From contig JAJCYM010000002.1 of assembly GCA_029262895.1 (NCBI GenBank), positions 1 to 40,481 on the forward strand: DNA of 40,481 nucleotides, read 5' to 3'. Positions 6,803 through 14,986 of the stretch are shown here, one piece after another. The DNA comes from Roseivirga sp. Lineage in GTDB: Bacteria; Bacteroidota; Bacteroidia; Cytophagales; Cyclobacteriaceae. The position numbers were made by a program, and so were the translations under genes. The notes beneath the pieces were generated by a model that was not told the origin of the DNA, made no database searches, and worked only from the letters and a program-made list of their open reading frames with translations. Each line of letters starts with the position of its first letter. The first letter of the stretch is position 1.

Positions 6803-8937
6803 TTGAGTTACAGGACCTCATAGCGCCAACAGCCTTCAACCCGATGATCTATTGGGTTTTGGCCCTATTGGGAGTGCCTATGATTTCCTTTATTTCTAAT
6901 TTCTTCACGAAGGGAAAGGCTCCTGTTTGGGCTGCGTTACTGCTTTTGATCAATACTTTAATTTCCGTTTATCTGGCTTTCAATTATTGGTATGGGGAGC
7001 CAATCTCAATAAAAGGTACTTGGTTTAGCGTGGGTGATACTACTTTCGGCTATAGTCTTTACCTCGACCGATTGGCATTGATTATGACTGTGCTGGTGAA
7101 CGGAATTTCATTTCTGGTACATGTCTTCTCTGTTGAGTATATGCGAACAGATCCGAGAAAAGCCAGGTATTTCTCTTATCTCGGTTTGTTCACCTTTTCC
7201 ATGCTTGGCATAATACTCTTTCATAATCTGCTGGTCATGTTCATGTTCTGGGAGCTTGTGGGACTCTCCTCATTTCTTTTGATCGGTTTTTGGTTTGAGA
7301 AAAAGTCAGCTTCTTTAGCTGCAAACAAAGCTTTTATAATAAACCGCATCGGTGATGTAGGGCTGCTTTCAGGCCTGATGATACTGTTTGCTCAGTTTGG
7401 TACATTCGATTTGGAGGCACTCAAAGCCTTGATGGTTTTTAGTGAGATAGAAGATGGCAATTGGGTAACCCATTTTACAAATAATGGGCAGCAGGTAATG
7501 AATTCACTCGATGGTCGCTGGTTGAGTGCTGCGGGCATTGCGCTTTTCTGCGGAGCCGTAGGTAAATCAGCTCAGTTCCCATTACAAGTTTGGCTACCAG
7601 ATGCCATGGAAGGGCCGACCCCTGTTTCAGCCTTAATTCATGCTGCCACCATGGTAGCTGCAGGTGTATTTTTACTAGCCAGAGTTTTTGTATTGCTGGA
7701 TGCACAAGCACTGGAAGTTGTGGCAGCAGTTGGAGCAGCAACAGCATTTATGGCGGCCTTTGCTGCGCTCTCTCAGTTCGACATTAAAAAAGTGTTGGCG
7801 TATTCCACCATTTCACAACTTGGTTATATGGTGATGGCCATGGGGGTAGGTGCTTACTCAGCTGGCTTATTTCACCTTATAACTCATGCCTTTTTCAAGG
7901 GTGGACTTTTCTTAACAGCGGGTATCATCATCCACCAACTCCACCAACTTGAATCTGATAAAATAAAATTCAATTCGCAGGACTTACGTGTCATGGGTGG
8001 TTTGAGCAAGTACATGCCCATTACTTTCTTGTGCTTTCTGATCTGTGCACTGGCTCTGGCCGGTTTACCGGGCTTCTCAGGTTTCCTTTCCAAAGATGCC
8101 ATTTTACTCAACGCAACTGCCTGGGCAGGTCAAAAAGGAGGCGGTTATTACATCATCCCGGTATTGGGCTATATCACCGTGCTTTTTACCGCCATTTATA
8201 TTTTCAGGTTAGTCTTTTTGGTATTTACAAGGGAATTCAGACTACCAAAAATCGTAGGAGAATCAGGTATAGCTTCGAAACTCAAGGAAGGCAACTGGTT
8301 ATTAATTGCCCCGGCCATTATCCTCGCGATTTTATCTGTAAGCATTGTTTTTGGCGCTAATGTAAAAGCGGAGAACACCTGGTTTATGCAATTTTTCTCT
8401 GTTCCGATTTACCTGGTACCGGAGGCTTATGCGGCCTTCAGTTTGGTGGATTTAACAGAAGAAACCATTAAAGGGCTTCATAGTTGGGTGGCCATCGTCT
8501 CCATAGGTTTGGCAGCTATTGGTTTAATCGTGTCGTACTTCTTATACCGGCCAATCTCCAAAAAGGCATTGGTTTTTCAGGATGCACCAGAACCCAGAGG
8601 GCCGCTTGGAAGACTTTCACTTAACCATTGGTATCAGGATGATCTCTATGAAAAGGTGATCGCAAAATTCATTGTTTTACAGTCTAAATCTATTGCCTGG
8701 TTTGATGAAAAGGTGATAGATGGCATTGTAGATGGCTTTGCAAAAATCCATGTTGTTTTCGCTCATATTGTGCGTTGGTTCGACAAATATATCATTGACG
8801 GTTTTGTACATTTGACGGTCTTTGCATCAGGAAGGGTTGGGCAAGCTACGCGGTCTATCCAATCCGGAAATGTTCAGACATATATTCTATCAGCGCTAGT
8901 GATGCTTGTTTTATTATTACTGTGGCTGGTGTTTTAA
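6799..8937 (+). CDS. nuoL: NADH-quinone oxidoreductase subunit L (antiporter-like proton pump)
   Basis: 712 aa. NuoL is the distal proton-pumping subunit, related to Mrp antiporters. Visible are the WELVGLSSFLLIGFW helix with the conserved Glu, KSAQFPLQVWLPDAMEGPTPVSALIHAATMVAAG with the discontinuous-helix signature, KKVLAYSTISQLGYM and the HAFFKGGLFLTAG segment. It is about 100 residues longer than E. coli NuoL; the extra length lies in the C-terminal half, after the antiporter core, with an amphipathic region (residues ~590-680) before the last helix. It overlaps nuoK by 4 bp and is followed by nuoM after 8 bp. Confidence 0.95.
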   Translation: MIELQDLIAPTAFNPMIYWVLALLGVPMISFISNFFTKGKAPVWAALLLLINTLISVYLAFNYWYGEPISIKGTWFSVGDTTFGYSLYLDRLALIMTVLVNGISFLVHVFSVEYMRTDPRKARYFSYLGLFTFSMLGIILFHNLLVMFMFWELVGLSSFLLIGFWFEKKSASLAANKAFIINRIGDVGLLSGLMILFAQFGTFDLEALKALMVFSEIEDGNWVTHFTNNGQQVMNSLDGRWLSAAGIALFCGAVGKSAQFPLQVWLPDAMEGPTPVSALIHAATMVAAGVFLLARVFVLLDAQALEVVAAVGAATAFMAAFAALSQFDIKKVLAYSTISQLGYMVMAMGVGAYSAGLFHLITHAFFKGGLFLTAGIIIHQLHQLESDKIKFNSQDLRVMGGLSKYMPITFLCFLICALALAGLPGFSGFLSKDAILLNATAWAGQKGGGYYIIPVLGYITVLFTAIYIFRLVFLVFTREFRLPKIVGESGIASKLKEGNWLLIAPAIILAILSVSIVFGANVKAENTWFMQFFSVPIYLVPEAYAAFSLVDLTEETIKGLHSWVAIVSIGLAAIGLIVSYFLYRPISKKALVFQDAPEPRGPLGRLSLNHWYQDDLYEKVIAKFIVLQSKSIAWFDEKVIDGIVDGFAKIHVVFAHIVRWFDKYIIDGFVHLTVFASGRVGQATRSIQSGNVQTYILSALVMLVLLLLWLVF

Positions 8938-8945
8938 TTTTTTAA

Positions 8946-10637
8946 ATGATTCAAGGACTGCTCACATACATCATTTTCACTCCGCTGCTGGCAGCATTGA
9001 TTGTCCTGCTTTTACCAAAGCGTTTTGAATCCACTTATCGCCTAATTGCCCTTGTTGCTCTAGGGATCACGATGTTGTTAACTCTGCTGGCTGTCACTGC
9101 CTTTGACGGATCTGCTTCCGGGCCAGTTGATCAGGAGTCGAGCCTTCAAATGGTAGAAAAAACCGAATGGTTTTCCATGGAACTTGGTTCTTTGGGCAAG
9201 TTTTCTGTGGATTATTTTCTGGGTGCCGATGGTATTAATATTGCCATGCTCTTGCTGGCGGCCATTGTGCTTTTTATTGGTGCTATTGCCTCCTGGAATA
9301 TCAAGCAAAAAAAGAAGGGATATTTTGCACTCTATCTGCTTTTAAGCGCATCGGTGCTTGGTTGTTTTATAGCGCTCGATTTCTTCTTATTCTACCTGTT
9401 CTTTGAACTGATGCTTCTGCCCATGTACTTCCTGATTGGTGTCTGGGGAGGGCCCAGAAAAGAGTACGCAGCAATTAAGTTTTTCATCTACACGCTCGTA
9501 GGTTCAATACTTATTTTGATTGTGATGATTGGCCTGTATAACTCCGTGTATGATCCGGTCAAAACCGGGCTGGAACATGGGATAACAAGTGTAGAACAAG
9601 TGCAACTCGCTGTTGAAAGTGGAGAAATTAAGGCTGATGAAGTGGTCAAAACTTTCAACATGATTTACATGGCTGATCAGACCAATTATATTCCCGGGTC
9701 GTTATTAGCCGAGTTGGATGGGGGAGAAGTGTTTGGAAGGTCTGCACGTTGGATAGCTTTCCTGGCCCTGCTTATTGGTTTTGCCATTAAGCTGCCGTCA
9801 TTCCCGTTTCACACCTGGTTGCCTATTGCACACGTGGAGGCCCCAACCCCAATTTCGGTGGTCCTGGCAGGCATCTTATTAAAGGTTGGTGGATATGGCC
9901 TGATAAGAACGGCCTTTAGCTTTTTCCCGGACAGTGCTTTTCATTATTCCTGGATGATAGGATTCTTCGGTGTCTTCTCAATTTTGTATGGGGCATTAAA
10001 TGCATTGGCGCAAAAGGACATTAAGAAATTGATCGCCTATTCCTCAGTATCTCATATGGGTTTTGTATTGTTGGGATTGGCGGCCATGACGGTGGAGGGT
10101 GTAAGTGGAGCCATTTATCAAATGTTCAGTCATGGATTGATCGCCACTATGCTTTTCTTGATTGCAGGCGTATTGTATGATCGCACCAATGATCGCTTGA
10201 TTGAAAATTATAGCGGATTGGCACATAAACTTCCGCGGTATACTGTGGTGGTGGGCATTGCCTTTTTTGCTTCTCTCGGATTACCCGGATTTTCGGGTTT
10301 TATAGCTGAATTGTTGGTGCTTCTTGGTGCATTTAAATCATCGTCCATAATTGGGGCGATTCCTGAGTGGATGCCCATTGTAGCGACCATTGGATTGGTT
10401 TTGGCAGCTGGATATTACCTCTGGACTCTGCAAAAGATGTTTCTCGGCAAGTATTGGGTGAAAGATTCCAGTTGGACAGAAAAACTGAATGATATCACAA
10501 CCAGAGAGTACCTGATGTTTGTGCCATTGGCTGCTTTGATTCTTTGGTTCGGGATTTTCCCGGATACCCTGATGAATCTGATCAATACTTCGGTTGAAAG
10601 TTTTGTAGTACTTCTGAACGAGGCAACCAACAGATAA
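8946..10637 (+). CDS. nuoM: NADH-quinone oxidoreductase subunit M (antiporter-like proton pump)
   Basis: 563 aa. Signatures include YLFFELMLLPMYFLIGVWGG with the conserved Glu, KLPSFPFHTWLPIAHVEAPTPISVVLAGILLKVGGYG, and KKLIAYSSVSHMGFVLLG. A hydrophilic insertion of about 45 residues (GLEHGITSVEQVQLAVESG onward, residues ~215-260) interrupts the region before the conserved FHTW helix; I have not seen this in E. coli NuoM but such loops occur in Bacteroidota. The gene sits between nuoL and nuoN with almost no spacing, so it is clearly part of the same transcript. Confidence 0.95.
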   Translation: MIQGLLTYIIFTPLLAALIVLLLPKRFESTYRLIALVALGITMLLTLLAVTAFDGSASGPVDQESSLQMVEKTEWFSMELGSLGKFSVDYFLGADGINIAMLLLAAIVLFIGAIASWNIKQKKKGYFALYLLLSASVLGCFIALDFFLFYLFFELMLLPMYFLIGVWGGPRKEYAAIKFFIYTLVGSILILIVMIGLYNSVYDPVKTGLEHGITSVEQVQLAVESGEIKADEVVKTFNMIYMADQTNYIPGSLLAELDGGEVFGRSARWIAFLALLIGFAIKLPSFPFHTWLPIAHVEAPTPISVVLAGILLKVGGYGLIRTAFSFFPDSAFHYSWMIGFFGVFSILYGALNALAQKDIKKLIAYSSVSHMGFVLLGLAAMTVEGVSGAIYQMFSHGLIATMLFLIAGVLYDRTNDRLIENYSGLAHKLPRYTVVVGIAFFASLGLPGFSGFIAELLVLLGAFKSSSIIGAIPEWMPIVATIGLVLAAGYYLWTLQKMFLGKYWVKDSSWTEKLNDITTREYLMFVPLAALILWFGIFPDTLMNLINTSVESFVVLLNEATNR

Positions 10638-12149
10638 TTGAACGAGCAATCAAATACCGTTTCAGGATTAGGGGAACAGCTTTCCACCCTAAGCCAAGAC
10701 ATATGGTATTTGGCACCTGAGCTAACTCTGGTCATCACCATTTTACTTCTATTGGGATTTGATTTGTTGTTCAAGAACAACAAGAACCTTGGTATTTTTT
10801 CATTAGCCATTTCCGGATTGGCATTTACTTTTTTTGTTACCATCCAATCTTTTGATCTCGCCAGCAGTGTTTTATCCCTTTTTAATGGTCTCGTAGTCTT
10901 CGATCAATTGGGTCTCGTTTTCAGAGCGCTGTTTATACTGGCAGCACTGATGATGTTGATCATGGCGACTCGAACTGATAAGTTGTTCAGTGATTTTAGC
11001 AGGAGTAGTGAATTGGTTGTGTTGTCTGTGGCCTTAATTCTCGGTGCTAGCCTAATGAGCATGTCTGTGAATTTGGTCATGATCTATATATCCATAGAAC
11101 TCGTCTCAATAAGCTCATATATTCTTACCGGTCTCTTAAATGGCAAGCAAAAATCCGAAGCCTCTCTAAAGTACGTATTGTTCGGAGGTGTGGCTTCTGC
11201 CGTGATGATCTACGGTATGTCTTGGCTCTACGGCTTTACCGGGACATTGGATATTTCTGACGGTGCCTTTTATTCGGGATTGTCGGAGGTTGCGACATTA
11301 CCTTTGTCCATCGCACTGGTGATGACCATAGGTGGATTTGTTTTTAAGCTTGGAGCATTCCCATTCCATATCTGGTCACCGGATGTTTACCAGGCGGCTC
11401 CAACACCAATCGTTGCATTATTTTCCTTAGCTCCGAAACTGGCTGCTTTGACGATCTTAATTCGTTTTGTCAATGAGATTCCAGTCGAGCTGTTTGATTG
11501 GAAACTTTGGCTTGGAATAATCGCCATTGCGAGCATGACTGTGGGGAATTTTTCTGCCCTGTGGCAAAAGAATGCCAAGCGGATGATGGCTTATTCGTCC
11601 ATAGCCCACGCTGGATTTTTGCTCGTTGGCCTATTGGCCTATTCTGAATCCGGAAACGTGGCATTACTCTTTTATGCATCCATTTATCTGGTCATGAACT
11701 TTGCAGCCTTTTTATTGATTCAATATTTTGAAAAGCAAGGAGGTTCAGCTGAGTTGAAAAAGATGAGGGGACTTGGCCTTAAGATGCCATGGATTGGTGT
11801 TTTGACGGTTGTCGTGATGGTTGCCTTAACGGGTTTACCCCCAACCGCAGGATTTAATGCGAAGCTGTTTATTTTCTCAAGTCTTTGGGAGGCCTGGCAA
11901 ATTGAAGGGCAACCTGTTTTACTTTGGGTATTTATATTTGGCCTGCTTAATACTGTGGTGGCGTTGTTTTACTACCTGAAGATTCCCTATTATTTATTTT
12001 TCAAGAAATCCGAAAATGAAAACTCACCGATAACGGTGAATAAAATTGACTTGTTTTGGGGCACTATTTTCGTGTTGCCGCTGTTAATTTTATTCTTTAA
12101 GGCCGATTGGTTGGTGGGCTTTCTGAATAGTATTAATTTTGTCCTTTGA
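10638..12149 (+). CDS. nuoN: NADH-quinone oxidoreductase subunit N (antiporter-like proton pump)
   Basis: 503 aa. Signatures are IYISIELVSISSYILTGL with the conserved Glu, FVFKLGAFPFHIWSPDVYQAAPTPIVALFSLAPKLAA, and KRMMAYSSIAHAGFLLVGL. The start is TTG at 10638, abutting the nuoM TAA with no gap; the next in-frame ATGs fall inside membrane helices, so the TTG is preferred. It is the last complex I gene here and is followed after 9 bp by the purF-type gene, which may share the transcript. Length is normal for the family. Confidence 0.94.
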   Translation: MNEQSNTVSGLGEQLSTLSQDIWYLAPELTLVITILLLLGFDLLFKNNKNLGIFSLAISGLAFTFFVTIQSFDLASSVLSLFNGLVVFDQLGLVFRALFILAALMMLIMATRTDKLFSDFSRSSELVVLSVALILGASLMSMSVNLVMIYISIELVSISSYILTGLLNGKQKSEASLKYVLFGGVASAVMIYGMSWLYGFTGTLDISDGAFYSGLSEVATLPLSIALVMTIGGFVFKLGAFPFHIWSPDVYQAAPTPIVALFSLAPKLAALTILIRFVNEIPVELFDWKLWLGIIAIASMTVGNFSALWQKNAKRMMAYSSIAHAGFLLVGLLAYSESGNVALLFYASIYLVMNFAAFLLIQYFEKQGGSAELKKMRGLGLKMPWIGVLTVVVMVALTGLPPTAGFNAKLFIFSSLWEAWQIEGQPVLLWVFIFGLLNTVVALFYYLKIPYYLFFKKSENENSPITVNKIDLFWGTIFVLPLLILFFKADWLVGFLNSINFVL

Positions 12150-12158
12150 ACTTGATAC

Positions 12159-14045
12159 ATGAGTGACCAGATCAAACATGAGTGTGGTATCGCCAAGATC
12201 CGACTCAGGAAGCCTCTACAGTATTATATAGACAAATACGGTTCACCTCTCTACGCAGTCAACAAGCTTTACGTCATGATGCAAAAACAATCCAACCGTG
12301 GACAAGACGGTGTGGGTGTGGCGAATATTAAGGTTGATGTGGAGCCAGGCACGCGTTATATCAGTCGATATAGAACTATTAAGCCACAACCCGTTCAGGA
12401 TGTATTCCAGAAAATTGGCAGAAAGTTCGAGAAGACTCAAAAGAAGCCCGGTGCCAATATGAAGGATGCCGAATGGCTCCAGAATAATTCGGGTTTTACG
12501 GGAGAGCTTTGGTTAGGACATTTAAGATACGGCACGCATGGCAAGAACAGCATCGAAAGCTGCCATCCTTTTTTAAGGCAGAATAACTGGCGAAGTAGGA
12601 ATCTGGTAATGGCTGGTAATTTCAACATGACCAATGTTGATGAGCTCTTCGATATTCTGGTGGGCCTTGGTCAGCATCCTAAAGAAAAAACAGATACGGT
12701 GACCGTAATGGAAAAGATCGGTCACTTTATTGACGAAGAGAATCAAAGGGTATTCAACAAGTACAAAAACAAGATTCCGAATAATGAGATCACTGAAAAG
12801 ATCGGTAATGAGCTGAACATACAGCGAATTTTGAAACGATCTTTCAAAGATTTTGATGGCGGATATGCGATGGTAGGACTCATGGGACATGGGTCCTCTT
12901 TTGTTGTAAGAGATCCGAACGGCATTAGGCCAGCCTTTAAATACATTGATGATGAGGTGATCGTAGTGGCGTCCGAAAAACAAGCCATCAAAGCAGCCTT
13001 TAATATCAACTACGAAGACATTTCTGAAATCAATCCTGGTAATGCACTGATTGTGCATAAAAACGGTGAGTATGATGAAGTGCCCATCATGAAAAAGGGA
13101 GTGCAGAAGTCCTGCTCCTTTGAAAGGATTTATTTCTCCCGAGGTACGGATCCCGATATTTATAAAGAAAGAAAGGACTTGGGAAGGCTGATGATCCCCC
13201 AGATACTGAAAGCGGTTAACTTCGACCTGAAGAACTCTGTTTTTACTTTTATTCCAAATACGGCCGAAATTTCCTTCCTGGGAATGATGAAAGGTGTGGA
13301 TGAATACCTGCTAAAAAGAAGAAAGGAAATTATCATTGATGGCAAGCCTCATATTGATGCCCTGGAAGAAATTCTGGGCTTCCAGCCTAGAGTTGAAAAG
13401 CTGGTAATTAAGGATGCCAAGCTGAGAACCTTCATTGCCAATGACGAGAGCCGTGACGAACTTGTGGCAAACGTGTATGACACTACTTACGAGGTCATAC
13501 GCAAAAACGTTGATACCCTGGTCGTCATAGATGATTCGATAGTTAGGGGAACCACTCTTGAGAAGAGCATCTTGAGGATGCTTGATAAACTTGAGCCAAA
13601 AAAGATTGTTATCGTTTCTTCTGCACCTCAAATCAGGTACCCTGATTGCTATGGCATTGACATGTCTAAGGTGAAAGAATTTGTGGCCTTCAGAGCCATG
13701 TTGGCCTTATTGGAAGAACGCAATTTAGATGATCAATTGGAAGATACCTATCATACCATCCTTGCAAACCTTGGGTCAAAGGATCAGCGAAATTATGTGA
13801 AGGCACTTTACGATCAGTTTACTGATGAAGAAATTTCAGCCAAAATCACAGAAATTGTACGGCCTGAGGGGATGAAGGCAGAATTGGAGGTGGTCTATCA
13901 AACTGTGGACAACCTGCACGAAGCCTGCCCACATAATTTGGGTGACTGGTACTTTACTGGAAACTATCCAACTCCTGGTGGAAATCGTGTTGTCAACAAA
14001 GCCTTTGTCAACTTTATGGAAGGCAAGGAGATTAGGGCTTACTGA
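12159..14045 (+). CDS. purF: Amidophosphoribosyltransferase, long Bacteroidota-type PurF
   Basis: 628 aa. The product should transfer ammonia from glutamine to PRPP, the first step of purine synthesis. The N-terminal glutaminase has its nucleophile at Cys9 (ECGIAKI), implying removal of an 8-residue propeptide, followed by NRGQDGVGV, LGHLRYGTHG and a NFNMTN segment. The C-terminal half carries the PRPP loop VVIDDSIVRGTT (residues ~453-464) and IRYPDCYGIDM. It is over 100 residues longer than the 470-505 aa enzymes; extra material lies between the halves and at the C-terminus. I see no obvious Fe-S cysteine set of the Bacillus type. It may be a second paralogue; some Bacteroidota carry two. 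Confidence 0.85.
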   Translation: MSDQIKHECGIAKIRLRKPLQYYIDKYGSPLYAVNKLYVMMQKQSNRGQDGVGVANIKVDVEPGTRYISRYRTIKPQPVQDVFQKIGRKFEKTQKKPGANMKDAEWLQNNSGFTGELWLGHLRYGTHGKNSIESCHPFLRQNNWRSRNLVMAGNFNMTNVDELFDILVGLGQHPKEKTDTVTVMEKIGHFIDEENQRVFNKYKNKIPNNEITEKIGNELNIQRILKRSFKDFDGGYAMVGLMGHGSSFVVRDPNGIRPAFKYIDDEVIVVASEKQAIKAAFNINYEDISEINPGNALIVHKNGEYDEVPIMKKGVQKSCSFERIYFSRGTDPDIYKERKDLGRLMIPQILKAVNFDLKNSVFTFIPNTAEISFLGMMKGVDEYLLKRRKEIIIDGKPHIDALEEILGFQPRVEKLVIKDAKLRTFIANDESRDELVANVYDTTYEVIRKNVDTLVVIDDSIVRGTTLEKSILRMLDKLEPKKIVIVSSAPQIRYPDCYGIDMSKVKEFVAFRAMLALLEERNLDDQLEDTYHTILANLGSKDQRNYVKALYDQFTDEEISAKITEIVRPEGMKAELEVVYQTVDNLHEACPHNLGDWYFTGNYPTPGGNRVVNKAFVNFMEGKEIRAY

Positions 14046-14063
14046 GACCAGGCAAATCTTTAA

Positions 14064-14465
14064 TTATATTTTTGATCGTTTATTCAATAGTTCAACAGTT
14101 TCAATTAAGATTGGCATCGATACAATGAACATAAGAAAATATGGCCAGTTGAAATTATTTATAAAGTCTCTGTCAATGATATCTGAAACTCTAGAAACTA
14201 TGTAGCCAATTAATAGAACAAAAAGCCCTTTGACATATTTGGTTTTTCGTAGAGGTGCATGTTTAGAAATCTGGATATAAACCCACGAAAATAACCAATA
14301 TGCCCAAAATCCAAAGATGAGGCCATAAATTAGCCCACCCATCAAACCATAATAACCATAGCCCTCCGCCTTAATGAGATTAAGAATAATTGGTGTTATT
14401 ACCATGTGAACCACAAAGAGCACAAAGGCAACTATTGCCGACTTAAATACATCTTTCTTCATCAT
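14064..14465 (-). CDS. Small four-helix membrane protein, possible immunity protein
   Basis: 133 aa with about four membrane helices (residues ~9-30, 38-65, 80-97, 108-125). No family motif is recognised. It lies 79 bp downstream of another four-helix protein and both follow a large secreted lipoprotein that reads like a polymorphic toxin. Small polytopic proteins directly after such toxins are often immunity proteins, so this is a reasonable but unproven role. It ends 18 bp from the convergent purF gene. The DNA is more AT-rich than the neighbouring housekeeping genes, which fits an accessory island. Confidence 0.6.
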   Translation of the reverse strand: MMKKDVFKSAIVAFVLFVVHMVITPIILNLIKAEGYGYYGLMGGLIYGLIFGFWAYWLFSWVYIQISKHAPLRKTKYVKGLFVLLIGYIVSRVSDIIDRDFINNFNWPYFLMFIVSMPILIETVELLNKRSKI

Positions 14466-14470
14466 ATGCT

Positions 14471-14533
14471 AAATTTAACAGCCTAAGTCCATATAAAATG
14501 AATCCGGCCATTGCAGTCGTGCTTGTTAAATTT
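14471..14533. repeat. 10-bp perfect inverted repeat between the two membrane-protein genes
   Basis: AAATTTAACA at 14471-14480 and TGTTAAATTT at 14524-14533 enclose 43 bp. No T tract follows, so it is not a classical terminator; it may shape the transcript between the two genes or be a recombination scar. Confidence 0.45.
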
Positions 14534-14544
14534 TGAATAAGCAG

Positions 14545-14982
14545 TTAGTTTTTATGAGCCTGTTTAAAAAAGTAGTTGTTTAACAAAACTAAGGTCCATC
14601 CCACAAACGGTGATGTCAAAAGTGAACTAAGTATCATATCAATACGACCTCCTTCGGCAAACATTATATAGCTATATGCAAACAAAAAATAGGAAGCACC
14701 ACCAATCAGCACGTGTAAAATTTTAGTGAAGTGAGAGGTTCGTAACTTGATCTGATGATAAAGAATTGCAGCTAAAAAATAAAGTGGAGACAGAGTCACA
14801 GAGATCCACAGGATCATGTCCAAGATGTTTTCCAAATGTGCTCCTCCGTTGTTAGGTATGGACCTTGGCTTTACTTGAATCAAATGTGTTTCTTCAATGA
14901 TATACTTTATTGTTACATCTACTATGATTAAAAGTATTGTTATGAAGAGGTTTTTGGCAAAAGTGGTGCTGAATTTTTTCAT
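14545..14982 (-). CDS. Small four-helix membrane protein, candidate immunity protein of the adjacent lipoprotein
   Basis: 145 aa with four predicted helices (residues ~9-28, 52-74, 88-107, 113-135). No known domain is recognised. It starts only 4 bp after the stop of the 560-aa lipoprotein gene, so the two are almost certainly translated from one mRNA. That coupling is what is expected for a toxin and its dedicated immunity protein. The topology (short cytoplasmic ends, a polar loop RSIPNNGGAHLEN after helix 1) would suit a protein guarding the inner membrane. The function is inferred from context only. Confidence 0.65.
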   Translation of the reverse strand: MKKFSTTFAKNLFITILLIIVDVTIKYIIEETHLIQVKPRSIPNNGGAHLENILDMILWISVTLSPLYFLAAILYHQIKLRTSHFTKILHVLIGGASYFLFAYSYIMFAEGGRIDMILSSLLTSPFVGWTLVLLNNYFFKQAHKN

Positions 14983-14986
14983 TATA

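Noticed and set aside
10415-10843. 142-aa minus-strand frame across the nuoM/nuoN junction
   Set aside because: Shadow of the two nuo genes, with a composition unlike the real genes around it.
12573-13058. 161-aa minus-strand frame inside purF
   Set aside because: Antisense shadow of a well-supported gene.
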